59,132 bases of DNA from Chromatiales bacterium (lineage in GTDB: Bacteria > Pseudomonadota > Gammaproteobacteria > JAGRCI01). The notes beneath the pieces are model-generated. The model made no database searches, was not told where the DNA came from, and saw only the letters and a program-made list of their open reading frames with translations. This document shows positions 35,324 to 44,833 of the stretch, piece by piece (the stretch's first letter is position 1; each line of letters begins with the position of its first letter). The stretch covers positions 1 to 59,132 of the forward strand of contig JAGRGI010000131.1 of the NCBI GenBank assembly GCA_020445565.1, in the 5' to 3' direction. Both the position numbers and the translations under genes were made by a program.

Positions 35324-36975
35324 GTGACGCCGAAGTCGCCACCACTGGCCTGCTGTGGTGCGACATGATCATGAATCACCTGGTTTCCGCCGGCGTGGGT
35401 CATGCCGTAATCTCCCCTGGCTCCCGTTCCACACCCTTGGTGCTGGCCGCCGACCGTCATCCGGATATCGTCACCCATGTCCTCCCGGACGAACGCTGTG
35501 CGGGCTTCTTCGCCTTGGGGCTGGCACGGGGACAGGGTGCGCCGGTGGCCCTGGTTTGCACTTCGGGGTCCGCGCCCGCCAACTGGTTGCCCGCTGTTGT
35601 TGAGGCCAGCCAGCTTTGCGTTCCCCTGTTCCTGTTGAGCGCCGATCGTCCGCCCTCGCTCAGGGGCAAGGGCGCCAATCAGACCGTATGGCAGCCCGGC
35701 ATGTTCGGTGTCCATGCTCGCGAAAGTATCGACCTGCCCGTTCCGAATGCCCAATTCAGCGGCTTGGACACACTGTTGAATCTGGCCCTGGATGCCGCCT
35801 TGGGCGAGCAACCGGGCCCGGTTCAGATCAACGTCCCCCTGGCTGAACCCCTGGTACCCAAAGATCTGCCACCGCACAGGCCGATCACGAAACCGCCGGC
35901 CCCAACCAGGATGAGGAAAGCCGGTGACGGGTTGGACGACCTGGCCGAAGACCTGCGCGGGCGCAGCGGCCTGATCGTCGCCGGACCTTTGCCGTCACAG
36001 GCGGGTTTGGCCCGGGCCTTGAGCGATCTGGCCCGGCGGTTGGATTGGCCCATCCTGGCCGATCCACTCTCCAATCTGCGTTGCGGTGGACACGACCGTA
36101 AGGGCATCTGCGGGCTATACGACAATTGGCTGCGGACATTGGATCTGTCCGTGGAGAGGGTGCTGCATTTCGGCGGCGCGCCGGTCTCCAAGGTGTTGCT
36201 GGGTTGGTTGGCAAAGCACGCGCGGGTACAGGTTCGTCCTTTTGGAGAGTTCTATGACCCCGACGGCCATCTGAACCGCGCGATCGTTGCCGACGAGACC
36301 GAATTTTGCCGTAGCCTAAACGATCGGCTTCCCGTTCCGGTTGCCTTGCAATCCACCCGGCGGATACTCCGCGCTGAGTCGATAGCAGCCGAGCGTATCG
36401 ATCGGGCGGACAACCTCCCCCTGCAAGGGCTCCTGGTGCGGGCCATCGAGCGGCATGTGCCGGCCGACGGCCTGCTGTTTTTGGGTAATTCCCTGGCCGT
36501 GCGGGAGGTGGACTGGTTCATGAAGGGACGTACGGCTCCCCTGGCCGTATTTGGCAATCGCGGCGCCAGCGGCATCGACGGCAATGTCTCCAGCGCCCTG
36601 GGGCTGGCACGCGGTCGAGCCGGACGGGCCGTGGCCCTGTTGGGCGATCTGTCCCTGTACCACGATATGAACGGACTGCTGGCGGCCCGCCAGAGCGATA
36701 TACTGTTCGTCGTCATCAACAACGGCGGCGGCGGCATCTTCCGGCACCTGCCGCAGGCAACCTTGCAAAGCTTCGAACGCTACTGGCTCACCCCCACCGG
36801 GTTGTCCATGGCACGCATTGCCGAACTGTACGGTTTGCATTTTCAGCGCCTCGATGCCGAAGGGGTGGACGAAGGAATTGCCCAGGCGCTGACCCGAGCC
36901 GGCCCGCAGTTGATCGAGCTGACCATCGACCCCGACACCGACCTGTCCGTCCATGCAGAGTGGTTCGGCACTTAG
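35320..36975 (+). CDS. menD: SEPHCHC synthase MenD
   Basis: A 551-residue thiamine-diphosphate enzyme that joins isochorismate and 2-oxoglutarate in menaquinone synthesis. Marks of the family are VISPGSRSTPLVLAADRH, DERCAGFFALGLARGQG (activating Glu), VALVCTSGSAPANWLPAVVEA, PLFLLSADRPPSLRGKGANQT, FGNRGASGIDGNVSSALGLA and the thiamine-Mg motif GDLSLYHDMNGLL through NNGGGGIFRHLP. Translationally coupled to menF by an ATGA. The later men genes are not in the window. Menaquinone beside ubiquinone is notable in a sulfur oxidiser. Confidence 0.95.
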   Translation: MSDAEVATTGLLWCDMIMNHLVSAGVGHAVISPGSRSTPLVLAADRHPDIVTHVLPDERCAGFFALGLARGQGAPVALVCTSGSAPANWLPAVVEASQLCVPLFLLSADRPPSLRGKGANQTVWQPGMFGVHARESIDLPVPNAQFSGLDTLLNLALDAALGEQPGPVQINVPLAEPLVPKDLPPHRPITKPPAPTRMRKAGDGLDDLAEDLRGRSGLIVAGPLPSQAGLARALSDLARRLDWPILADPLSNLRCGGHDRKGICGLYDNWLRTLDLSVERVLHFGGAPVSKVLLGWLAKHARVQVRPFGEFYDPDGHLNRAIVADETEFCRSLNDRLPVPVALQSTRRILRAESIAAERIDRADNLPLQGLLVRAIERHVPADGLLFLGNSLAVREVDWFMKGRTAPLAVFGNRGASGIDGNVSSALGLARGRAGRAVALLGDLSLYHDMNGLLAARQSDILFVVINNGGGGIFRHLPQATLQSFERYWLTPTGLSMARIAELYGLHFQRLDAEGVDEGIAQALTRAGPQLIELTIDPDTDLSVHAEWFGT

Positions 36976-36997
36976 CTCAAAGGTGACGATGGGGCAG

Positions 36998-37013
36998 GGG
37001 CGAGCAGTCGCCC
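36998..37013. terminator. Short hairpin between convergent menD and MFS genes
   Basis: GGGCGA (36998-37003) and TCGCCC (37008-37013) are complementary with a 4-base loop GCAG. It lies 23 bases after the menD stop, in the gap to the convergent MFS gene. There is no T-run on either strand, so the termination role is only a suggestion. Confidence 0.3.
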
Positions 37014-37127
37014 GGCGCTATCCCGGCCGCTGTTCTGGGTGCGTATCGCCCCTTGGTCCGGGCTTGGTCATCGGCTCTAATGCAACAGTCCGCATAGGCG
37101 GTAGCGCGGTTGGCTGTTTCTGATCCC

Positions 37128-38432
37128 CTATTCGTGCCGGCAGTGGGTCTCGCGAATGCGTGTTGCCGCCACCAGCGCCAACACGGCTGCGCCCAGGGAA
37201 AGCCAGAGTCCGTTCGTGTAGTCTTCCCGTGTATATATCCGCACGCCATCCACCAGTGCTCCATCCCAGCTTTTATCGAGCACCCAGCCGAAGGACGGCT
37301 GCATGATTGCCGCACCGAGGAACAGGCCGGTATTGACCAGGGCGATGCCCATCCCCGATACCCTGGCGGGCAGCAATTCCTTGGCGGAGGCATAGGTTAC
37401 GACAAAGCCACCGGCGGCGAACCCCAGAAGGGCGTACAGCAGTCCACCGGACCAGCCCGTTTGCCAGGGAAGCAGGATTAACCCCAGCCAGGCCACGACT
37501 GATAGCGCGGAGCTGCCCAGAATCACCGGTTTGCGCCGGCCGATCCTGTCCGACAGCGTCCCTGCGTAGAAGGCCCCGATAGCAAATCCGCCCAGGGTCA
37601 GCGTGGTGTATAACGAGGCGGCCGAGCGGTCCAGGCCGAAGACGTCACGCATGAGGGGAACACCCCACAGTCCGGCGAAGGCGAAAAGCGTCCCCGTCAT
37701 GCCGAGGTTGACCCAGAATCCGGGCCAGATGGCACGTTTTCTCAGTACCTCCTGGAGATCGTGCCACCAATGCCGGTCGCGGGGCGGCGATGGCGTTAGC
37801 CCCTGCTGTTCGCGAATCGACGGGAAACCGCAGTCCTGGGGACGGTTGCGTACCCAATGCCAGTTGGCCAGGGCGATGAGCAGCGAGAGTATGCCTGCGC
37901 CGATGAAAGCCTCCCGCCAACTGATCCGGGTGAGCAGCAGAGCCAAGGGCCCGGCCGCCAGGATGGAACCGAGGTTGCCAATCAGCAGGGTTATGCCGCT
38001 GATGCGGCCGTATTCCCGGTCGGCGTACCAGAGCGCATTGGATTTCATCAGACCGACGAACACCACGGAAACACCCAGGCCCACCAGCAGGCGTCCGCCA
38101 ATTGCGGTATCGAAGTCCGGGGACATGCCGAACAGTACGGACCCAACTCCCGCCACCAGCGCACCCAAGGCCACGGTGAGGCGCGGTCCGAGCGTATCCG
38201 CCAACACACCGGACGGGATCTGCATGGCGGTGTAGATGTAGTAGTAGGCGGCGGCGAGCGAACCCAATGCCGCCCCGGTGGTTTGAAAGGTTTTTGCCAG
38301 ATCCGCCGCCACCACCCCCGGTGCCATGCGATGGAAGAACACGGTGATGTAAGCCGCCACCAGAACGGTGAACACAAGACGTCGGCGAACCAGGAAGGCT
38401 CGGCGATCGAAACTCAAGGATGCTTCTGACAT
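37128..38432 (-). CDS. Major facilitator superfamily transporter
   Basis: A 434-residue, twelve-span inner-membrane carrier. The N-terminal half has VFFHRMAPGVVAADLAKTF, AYYYIYTAMQIPSGVLADTLGPR (the MFS motif A region) and GRLLVGLGVSVVFVGLMK. The C-terminal half repeats motif A as GTLSDRIGRRKPVILGSS. The central cytoplasmic loop is about 45 residues. The ATG at 38432 is preferred over one 27 bases upstream because AGAAGG lies 7 bases before it. The substrate cannot be read from the sequence. It is a lone gene, divergent from the PEP-CTERM-like gene. Confidence 0.88.
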   Translation of the reverse strand: MSEASLSFDRRAFLVRRRLVFTVLVAAYITVFFHRMAPGVVAADLAKTFQTTGAALGSLAAAYYYIYTAMQIPSGVLADTLGPRLTVALGALVAGVGSVLFGMSPDFDTAIGGRLLVGLGVSVVFVGLMKSNALWYADREYGRISGITLLIGNLGSILAAGPLALLLTRISWREAFIGAGILSLLIALANWHWVRNRPQDCGFPSIREQQGLTPSPPRDRHWWHDLQEVLRKRAIWPGFWVNLGMTGTLFAFAGLWGVPLMRDVFGLDRSAASLYTTLTLGGFAIGAFYAGTLSDRIGRRKPVILGSSALSVVAWLGLILLPWQTGWSGGLLYALLGFAAGGFVVTYASAKELLPARVSGMGIALVNTGLFLGAAIMQPSFGWVLDKSWDGALVDGVRIYTREDYTNGLWLSLGAAVLALVAATRIRETHCRHE

Positions 38433-38678
38433 GCCCATGCCTTCTGGTTGATTCTTCACTTACTGAGCATAGGCCAACGGCGCCTGCGCACTCAAAGCCG
38501 ACGTGAGAGCATCGAAAGTCGTCACGCGCTATCACGTGAATGCGCTCTGATGCTGTGGAGGCTTTGTCGGGCACAGGGGCGTGAAATGTGGGTCACCAGC
38601 GAAATTCCGTTTGCTGATCGAACCGCGTTCCACTGGCGTTCGTATTCCATGCACGACTGTCATTTCGGAGAGCACGCC

Positions 38679-39776
38679 ATGCGCAACACAGTACGCAACA
38701 GATCCTTTTCAGCCGCCTTGCTGATTACAACGGCGGGACTAGGGGCCGGCTCGGCGCATTCACTACCGGTTCCCATGGGAGCGGTACGAACGGTGGATGT
38801 CAGTGTAAGCGCTGCCGAGCAGGGGACGCAGGTTGCTTTCGATAGCGAGTCGAAGACCGAACCACCGGACACCGGGCGTGCGCGAGCGGTGGTCGAACGG
38901 TTTGGCCCCTTTGGACAAGCCTTCGGCTTCAGTAGCGGGGCCGTGTCGACGGCGGACTTCGTACTGGGATCGTTTGCTGGCTCTAATGATGTGTTGACCG
39001 CACTTTCAACCGTGCCGACAGGGGTATCCCGGGCCTATCAGCACAATACACCGGATCTTGAGGTACGCTCGGAACTGGACTATTCCGCCAGCTTTGACGC
39101 CAGCATCACGGCCAATCACCGATTCAACTTTTTGCTGCGAGGCATGCGTCTGACCATCAATTCCAGTTCCGCCGAGTACGATCTGACCAATCCCTACACC
39201 GCCACCTTGGGCGCGGAGATCCGTTTCCGCAACGACCTGATCTATAGCTTCACTGCGGATCTGGAGGCGGCGCAGGATCAGCGCAATTTCTCTCTGTCGA
39301 CCTTTGGGGCGAACCCGGCCAACTTTCCTGTTTTCACGCCCGGTGCCGACGATGATCCAAACAACTTCATCCACTCGTTTGTGGCTCCGGCTCAGATGAT
39401 CTCCCTGGACCTGGGGCCCATTGGGCAGGGCAGTCGCTTCACCGTGGACTATTTCGCCTTCACTGACGCGGCCACGCCCGGCACACTGGTGCTGGAACAG
39501 ACCGCGCGGGCTGCCTTTGGCGACCCCGCCAATCTGGCGCTGATCGATCCCAGAAGTCCGCTCTTCAATCCGAATCTGATCGTGCTGAATCAGGACCCGA
39601 ACAATCCCAATTTCGCCTTTGACGTCACCGCCATACCGGCCAATGGTGTTCCCGCGCCGCAAAGCCTGTTCCTGACCATGGGCGGGCTGGCACTGCTCGG
39701 TTTGCGCAAAGGTTGGAATGGCGATATGCGCAAGGAAGGCAAGCTCCGGCAAGCCAGGTCCGACAGCCATGACTGA
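38679..39776 (+). CDS. Secreted protein with PEP-CTERM-like sorting tail
   Basis: A 365-residue protein with a signal peptide (about 1-27, GLGAGSAHS) and a beta-rich body. Examples are ELDYSASFDASITANHRFNFLL, YDLTNPYTATLGAEIRFRNDL and SRFTVDYFAFTDAATPGTLVLE. The C-terminus has VPAPQSLFLTMGG and LALLGLRKGWNG, a variant PEP-CTERM signal: Pro-x-Pro, a hydrophobic span, then basic residues; here a longer charged tail of about 18 residues follows. Such tails are cut by an exosortase in organisms that make exopolysaccharide, and polysaccharide genes follow directly. GGAG lies about 9 bases before the ATG. The exosortase itself is not in the window. Confidence 0.65.
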   Translation: MRNTVRNRSFSAALLITTAGLGAGSAHSLPVPMGAVRTVDVSVSAAEQGTQVAFDSESKTEPPDTGRARAVVERFGPFGQAFGFSSGAVSTADFVLGSFAGSNDVLTALSTVPTGVSRAYQHNTPDLEVRSELDYSASFDASITANHRFNFLLRGMRLTINSSSAEYDLTNPYTATLGAEIRFRNDLIYSFTADLEAAQDQRNFSLSTFGANPANFPVFTPGADDDPNNFIHSFVAPAQMISLDLGPIGQGSRFTVDYFAFTDAATPGTLVLEQTARAAFGDPANLALIDPRSPLFNPNLIVLNQDPNNPNFAFDVTAIPANGVPAPQSLFLTMGGLALLGLRKGWNGDMRKEGKLRQARSDSHD

Positions 39777-39848
39777 TACATAGCGCGTAGAGAGGCTGCG
39801 GGCGTGGTTTCGCCTGTTGCCACGACGGTGTCAGAGAGCAATTACCAT

Positions 39849-39879
39849 GGCTCAAAGCCGGAATGTCCCGGCTAGAGCC
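39849..39879 (+). other. Two-part hairpin in the leader of the polysaccharide export gene
   Basis: Outer arms GGCTC (39849-39853) and GAGCC (39875-39879) and inner arms AGCCGG (39856-39861) and CCGGCT (39868-39873) form an 11-pair stem with a small internal loop and a 6-base terminal loop. It lies about 70 bases after the PEP-CTERM-like gene and about 65 before the export gene start. No U-run follows, so an attenuator, leader element or mRNA stabiliser is more likely than a simple terminator. Confidence 0.45.
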
Positions 39880-39945
39880 GAAACAGAGCCTCAATCCGGA
39901 TTTCTGGGTGCTAAAATCACAGAAACCAGTATCTCCCGGACCGCA

Positions 39946-40470
39946 ATGAATCGCATCCTGCTCTTTCTTCTTTCCTGCTATGCCGGTTTCGCAACAGCCG
40001 ACGACGGCGGCCAATACTCCATCTCTGCCGGTGATCTGATCAGTATCATCGTATTCGGTGAGGACGACCTGAGCCTGGAGCGGGTGCGGGTGGCGGGGGA
40101 TGGGACGATTTCGTTTCCCTTGCTTGGCGAGGTGATGGTGCGGGGCAGAACGGCTCGGCAGCTGGAGTTCGATCTCACCGTGCGGCTGGCCGATGGCTAT
40201 CTGCGCAAGCCGGAGGTGAACGTTTCGGTGGTGGAATACCGTTTGTTCTACGTCAACGGTGAGGTGGAGAATCCCGGCGGCTATCCTTACCGGGACGGCC
40301 TGACGGTGCAAAAGGCGGTGGCCTTGGCCGGGGGGTTTACGGAGCGGGCCTCGAAAAGCAAGATCACCTTGGTACGCGAGTCCGCATCCGATGCCACCGG
40401 GGAGGCAGCAAGCCTGGGTACGCGGGTGAGTCCGGGCGATGTGATTACCGTGGGGGAGAGTTTTTTCTGA
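39946..40470 (+). CDS. Polysaccharide export protein (Wza/EpsA-like, short form)
   Basis: A 174-residue periplasmic or outer-membrane protein. The signal peptide is MNRILLFLLSCYAGFATA, with cleavage probably before DDGG; the LLSC inside it could be a weak lipobox. The Poly_export domain has YSISAGDLISIIVFGEDDLS and VAGDGTISFPLLGEVMVRGR. The SLBB domain follows: VYVNGEVENPGGYPYRDGLTVQKAVALAGGF-like blocks, read as YVNGEVENPGGYPYR and LTVQKAVALAGG. It lacks the long C-terminal helix domain of full-size Wza. The frame is open further upstream, but the ATG at 39946 starts the signal peptide. It works with the BY-kinase gene 6 bases downstream. Confidence 0.9.
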   Translation: MNRILLFLLSCYAGFATADDGGQYSISAGDLISIIVFGEDDLSLERVRVAGDGTISFPLLGEVMVRGRTARQLEFDLTVRLADGYLRKPEVNVSVVEYRLFYVNGEVENPGGYPYRDGLTVQKAVALAGGFTERASKSKITLVRESASDATGEAASLGTRVSPGDVITVGESFF

Positions 40471-40476
40471 TACGCC

Positions 40477-42771
40477 ATGGCATCGTTGCAACCCAACTCC
40501 CCGGTCGCGATTCCCATACGGCCCGGCATGGCCGAGCCGCCGCCGGAGTATGAGCCGCAAGCCACCGTGCCAAAGCCGGAACCACTTGTCGCCGATGTGC
40601 TGCGAACCCTTCGTCGGCACAAGTTCGGTATTTTCAATCTTGCTCTGCTGGCAGCCTTGCTCGGGGGGCTCACCGCCTTTTCCGCCACGCCTATCTACCG
40701 TGCCGATGCCAAGTTGCTCGCCGAGCCCCTGCCTGGGGGGGTGAGCGACAAGGAGCGGGTGGCGGGCACGTCGATGATGTGGTTGTTCTACGAAACGCAG
40801 TACGAAATCCTGCGCAGTCGCACGATTGCCGAAGAGGTCATCGATCGGCTGCAACTGGCCGAAGATCCGAATTTCGCGCCCCAACGGCAAACCGCGCCTG
40901 AGGCCTCTGCTGAGCCCTGGTTCGGCATTGACTGGCGCGATTGGATCCCGGAGCGCTGGCGGGAGGCGCAGGGGGGTGCGGACGACAACAATCAGCGCCG
41001 CGCGGAGCTGGTGGAGCAATTGCAGCGCAATCTGGTGATCAGCGGCGGGAAACGCAGCAAAATCATTCAGCTCAGTTTTGATGCGCGGGACCCGGCGCTT
41101 GCCGCCAGGGTGGCCAATGCCGTGGCGGCCGCTTACATCAATTTCAATACCCATGCGAGGCGGTCCGAAGCGCAGGAGAACACGGCGTTCCTGGACAATC
41201 AGTTGGAAGAATTGCGTGCCCGCATGGAGGAATCCGAGAAAAAACTTCAGGATTACCGCCGTCGTGAGGGGCTGCTGGACAGCGCCAGTGCCGACAAACT
41301 GGTGGCCTCGCGTCTGGCCGGGTTGACTTCTGAGCTGGTGCGGGCCCAAAGCCAACGTAGCGAGGCAGAGATTCGCTACGAACAGGTCAAGGGTATCGGC
41401 GCCAAGCGTGGCAACTACGAATCCCTGGGGCCGGTATTGCAAAACGCCCTGGTACTGACCCTGAAGGAAGAATACGCACGCCTGGGGCGGCGGGTCTCGG
41501 AGCTGTCCGAGCGTTACGGTCCAAAGCATCCAAAGATGATTGCCGCTGAATCGGACCTCAAAGAGGCCCGTCGGCGGCTGGACCAGGAGATTGACAAGGT
41601 CGTCGACAGCGTTCGCAAGGAGCACGAGGTGGCGGCGGCCCAGGAGCGGCGTATCGGTCAGTTGGTGGAAAAGCACAAGGCGGAGATCCGTGGCCTGCGC
41701 GGCAAGGAGTTCCAGCTTTCCAATCTGGAGCGGGAGGTGGAGAACAGTCGTCGGGTCTACGAGACTTTCCTGGCCCAACTTCAGGAGACGGATGTCAAAG
41801 GCGATTACGATGTGTCCAATATCCGTGTGGTGGACCCGGCCACACCGCCCGTGGGGCCGGTGAAGCCCCGAAAGGCGCGCATTATCGCCGCCTCTTTGGT
41901 TTTCGGGGTGTTTCTGGGGATTGGGCTGGCCTTTCTGCGCGAACGCCTGGACGACAGCTTTCATACGGGCGAGGAGGTCGAGGAGCGTTTGCAATTGCCC
42001 CTGCTCGGCATTCTGCCGCTGAATCGGCGCGCACGCCGGCGCAGGACGGCAGAACGCCTGGTGCGTGACGAACGCCATTCCCCCTTTGCCGAGGCCGTCA
42101 ACCATATACGCACCGCCATCCTGTTCGCCGGACTGGAAGACGTGCCGCAAGTGGTGCTCGTTACCTCCGCCACCTCGGGGGAGGGCAAGAGTACGCTGGT
42201 GGCCAATCTGTCCACCTCCTTTGCTCAGATCGGCACCACGCTCCTGGTGGAGGCGGACTTGCGCAAGCCGCGCCTGAGTCAACTCTGGGGCCTGGAGGGC
42301 AGGGCCGGCTTGACGGAGCTTCTGGCGGGTAAATGTTCCCAGGAGGACGCCATCGTCCGCGATCCGGACGAAAAAAATCTTTTCCTGTTGCCGGCCGGTT
42401 TCCGCGTGGCCAATCCGTTGGAATACCTCTCATCCAATCGTTTTCGTGAACTGTTGGTGGAGCTGAGAAGTGAATACCGCTACATCGTGATCGATGCGAC
42501 CCCCCTGCTGCCAGTCAGCGATTCCATTGTCCTTGGCCACCTGGCCGATGCCAACGTGCTATTGGTGCGGGCCGAACATACGGGCAGAAGGATGGTGCAG
42601 GATGCTCTGCGGCGTCTGCGTCAGGCGCACATCCGGCCCTTGGGGGTGGTGCTGGCCCAGGCGGACCTGAAGCGCATGGCCTACTACGGCGGGCATTACT
42701 ATCACTACGACGCCAGCTATTACGGATACGCAAAAGGGGAGCAGGTATCCGACACCCCCGCGCCCCGCTGA
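40477..42771 (+). CDS. Polysaccharide chain-length determinant/BY-type tyrosine kinase
   Basis: A 764-residue inner-membrane protein joining a Wzz domain to a cytoplasmic tyrosine autokinase. Spans lie at about 50-70 and about 468-487, with a large coiled-coil periplasmic region between them (LEELRARMEESEKKLQDYRRR). The GNVR-type segment FLAQLQETDVKGDYDVSNIR ends in a Pro-rich motif before the second span. The kinase has Walker A TSGEGKST (Lys571), Walker A' LVEADLRKP (Asp594) and Walker B YIVIDATPLL (Asp673). The C-terminal tyrosine cluster YYGGHYYHYDASYYGY is the expected autophosphorylation site. It controls polymer length and export with the upstream Wza-like protein. Confidence 0.94.
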   Translation: MASLQPNSPVAIPIRPGMAEPPPEYEPQATVPKPEPLVADVLRTLRRHKFGIFNLALLAALLGGLTAFSATPIYRADAKLLAEPLPGGVSDKERVAGTSMMWLFYETQYEILRSRTIAEEVIDRLQLAEDPNFAPQRQTAPEASAEPWFGIDWRDWIPERWREAQGGADDNNQRRAELVEQLQRNLVISGGKRSKIIQLSFDARDPALAARVANAVAAAYINFNTHARRSEAQENTAFLDNQLEELRARMEESEKKLQDYRRREGLLDSASADKLVASRLAGLTSELVRAQSQRSEAEIRYEQVKGIGAKRGNYESLGPVLQNALVLTLKEEYARLGRRVSELSERYGPKHPKMIAAESDLKEARRRLDQEIDKVVDSVRKEHEVAAAQERRIGQLVEKHKAEIRGLRGKEFQLSNLEREVENSRRVYETFLAQLQETDVKGDYDVSNIRVVDPATPPVGPVKPRKARIIAASLVFGVFLGIGLAFLRERLDDSFHTGEEVEERLQLPLLGILPLNRRARRRRTAERLVRDERHSPFAEAVNHIRTAILFAGLEDVPQVVLVTSATSGEGKSTLVANLSTSFAQIGTTLLVEADLRKPRLSQLWGLEGRAGLTELLAGKCSQEDAIVRDPDEKNLFLLPAGFRVANPLEYLSSNRFRELLVELRSEYRYIVIDATPLLPVSDSIVLGHLADANVLLVRAEHTGRRMVQDALRRLRQAHIRPLGVVLAQADLKRMAYYGGHYYHYDASYYGYAKGEQVSDTPAPR

Positions 42772-42776
42772 AGCGC

Positions 42777-43451
42777 ATGAGCCGCTCTCTGCTCGCCTTG
42801 GCTTTACTCGTACTGGCTGCTTACACGCTCAGTTTCGCCTTTGCCGACCTGCTGACGGTGGGGCCCCGCGACAGACTGGCGACGTGGGCCAGGAACAATC
42901 CGGAAAGTGTCGCGGCCCAGGCCGGGCGGGATCTTCAGTCCCTCGAACTGGCGCATGGTCTGCGCCCCTGGGATGCGGATCTGGCCGCCGATCTTGGGCG
43001 CATGAGTGAGTGGATCACCCGCGACGGCACGCCCTGGTCCATGGAGTCCAGTCCCTGGCGCCGGCAGGCCATCGGGTACTACCAAACGGCCCTGCGTCTG
43101 CGACCCGGTTGGGCCTTCGCTTGGGCGCACCTGGCCCAGGCGCGGCTGCTGATAGGGTTTCCGCTGGAAGAAATCCTCGCTCCCCTGGACAAGGCCATGG
43201 TATTGGGACCTGCCGAGCCGGGCGTGCAACGCAAGGTGTTGTGGGTGGGATTTTCTTTGTGGGCTCGCTTGAATGAGGACTTGCGCGCCCGCCTCGCCAC
43301 CGTACTGTTTCAGACTTTGGAGCATCAGGCTCCCTCGGCTATCGGCATGGCCGTGCATTTCAATCGCGAGGCTCTGATCCGTGATGCCCTGCAACGAGAG
43401 GCGGATCGGGCCATGTTGGAACGCCTGCTCGCAGCGCGGGAACGCCATTGA
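42777..43451 (+). CDS. Hypothetical membrane-anchored TPR-like protein of the polysaccharide cluster
   Basis: A 224-residue protein with an N-terminal membrane anchor or signal (MSRSLLALALLVLAAYTLSFAFA). An all-helical body follows with TPR-like pattern: LELAHGLRPWDADLAADLGRM, AIGYYQTALRLRPGWAFAWA and LAPLDKAMVLGPAEP. Its stop overlaps the start of the polymerase gene, so the two are probably made together. Small TPR-like proteins are common in exosortase-associated exopolysaccharide loci and may hold the polymerase and kinase together; that role is inferred from context. Confidence 0.65.
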   Translation: MSRSLLALALLVLAAYTLSFAFADLLTVGPRDRLATWARNNPESVAAQAGRDLQSLELAHGLRPWDADLAADLGRMSEWITRDGTPWSMESSPWRRQAIGYYQTALRLRPGWAFAWAHLAQARLLIGFPLEEILAPLDKAMVLGPAEPGVQRKVLWVGFSLWARLNEDLRARLATVLFQTLEHQAPSAIGMAVHFNREALIRDALQREADRAMLERLLAARERH

Positions 43452-44833
43452 GTTTCCCCTTTTTTCCACGGGCCTTGATCGCCGAGCCTCGCTTCTTCGC
43501 CTTGTTGGCATTGCTTGCCTGGGCGCCTGTCCCGTTGGGCAGCAATCGGACCTGGGCTTGGGCTCTGCTGGCCTGCGGCGTATTTCTGCTGCTGGCGCTG
43601 TTTTTCCTACGCCATGGCGCCGTGCCGCCGCCTGTCGCGGCGCGCTGGCCATTGACCCTGTTGCTGATATGGCTGGCGTGGTTGGCTTGCTATCTGCTTC
43701 CCTTGCCCTTGGGGGTGATCGATCTGGTTTCGCCCGCCACCGCTATGGTTTACCGCTATGCCCTGGGGAGTTCGCCGTCCTCCTGGCACACCCTTAGCCT
43801 GGATCCGGGAGCCAGTCTGGATGCCTGGCTCAGGTCCGCCTGTTACGTGGGCATTTTTTATTTGCTGGTGGTTCAACTCAACCGGCGGGAACGACGAAGA
43901 GGACTGGCAGTCGCCCTGGTTGCCGTGGGTGGGTTGGAGGCGGTTCTGGGCCTGGCCGACTTCTTTACCGGCAACATCCATACCTTCGTCCCCAAGCCTG
44001 CCTGGCGTGTGGACTTGTCTGGCAGTTTTGTCAATCGCAACCATTTTGCCGGTTTCATGGAACTGGCGCTGCCGATGACGGTTGCCCTGCTGTTCGCCAA
44101 ATCGGAGTTTGGAAGAGATCACAGCGGTTGGAAGGCGGCAATCCGGACCTTGAGTCGATTCCTTTTGGGTACGGGCGCTCTGTGGGTGGGGCTGCTGCTG
44201 ATAATGGCCACGGCCTTGATTTTGAGCGGTTCGCGCGGTGGCGTGTTCGCCCTTGTCCTGGCCTTTGCTCTCGGATTCTTCTTGCTGATAATGCGCGGTG
44301 GAGAGCATCGCGAATTACGCTGGCTGCCCGTCTTGCTGGCGGTGGCGGTAGGGGCCTTGTTGTGGACGGGAAGCGGGCCGCTGGGAAAAAAACTGTCAGA
44401 AATCGGTTTGGAAAACAATCGGGATCTGATTCGCCAGGTGAGCTGGAACATCGTTAAGGATTATCCCTTGATCGGCACCGGTCCAGGCAGTTTTCGCTCG
44501 GTGTTTCCCTTGTACAAGGATCGTGAACTGGGCGCGCGTTTCTACGATCATGCCCACAACGACTACCTGGAGGTGTGGGTTGAGCAGGGCATTGTCGGTC
44601 TGGGGCTGCTGACGGCAGCGGTCGGTTCGCTGTTGTTGGCCATGGTTCGCGGCCTGCGACACCGTCGAGACCCGCTGTACCGAAGCCTGTTATTCGGCTC
44701 GCTGGTGGCCTGCCTGTCGCTGAGCGCGCATGCCCTGGTGGATTTCAACTGGCAGATACCGGCCAATGCGGCCTGGTTCTTTGCCTTGCTGGCATTGGGG
44801 GTGAGTTGTGCGCAGGGCCGAGAAGCCGATTGA
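43448..44833 (+). CDS. O-antigen ligase/Wzy-type polymerase family membrane protein
   Basis: A 461-residue multispan membrane protein with about ten to twelve spans. The Wzy_C (O-antigen ligase) signature is visible: SGSFVNRNHFAGFMELALPM in the long periplasmic region, followed by LILSGSRGGVFALVLAF, DYPLIGTGPGSFRSVFPLY and HAHNDYLEVWVEQGIVGL. It probably polymerises or ligates polysaccharide repeat units on the outer face of the inner membrane. The start is a TTG at 43448 overlapping the previous TGA; no ATG or GTG lies close by, so coupling probably supports this start. Confidence 0.9.
   Translation: MSFPFFPRALIAEPRFFALLALLAWAPVPLGSNRTWAWALLACGVFLLLALFFLRHGAVPPPVAARWPLTLLLIWLAWLACYLLPLPLGVIDLVSPATAMVYRYALGSSPSSWHTLSLDPGASLDAWLRSACYVGIFYLLVVQLNRRERRRGLAVALVAVGGLEAVLGLADFFTGNIHTFVPKPAWRVDLSGSFVNRNHFAGFMELALPMTVALLFAKSEFGRDHSGWKAAIRTLSRFLLGTGALWVGLLLIMATALILSGSRGGVFALVLAFALGFFLLIMRGGEHRELRWLPVLLAVAVGALLWTGSGPLGKKLSEIGLENNRDLIRQVSWNIVKDYPLIGTGPGSFRSVFPLYKDRELGARFYDHAHNDYLEVWVEQGIVGLGLLTAAVGSLLLAMVRGLRHRRDPLYRSLLFGSLVACLSLSAHALVDFNWQIPANAAWFFALLALGVSCAQGREAD

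Noticed and set aside
39625..42282. Open frame of 885 codons on the minus strand
   Set aside because: It lies antisense to the PEP-CTERM-like, Wza-like and BY-kinase genes, whose motifs are clear; the antisense translation has no family features.
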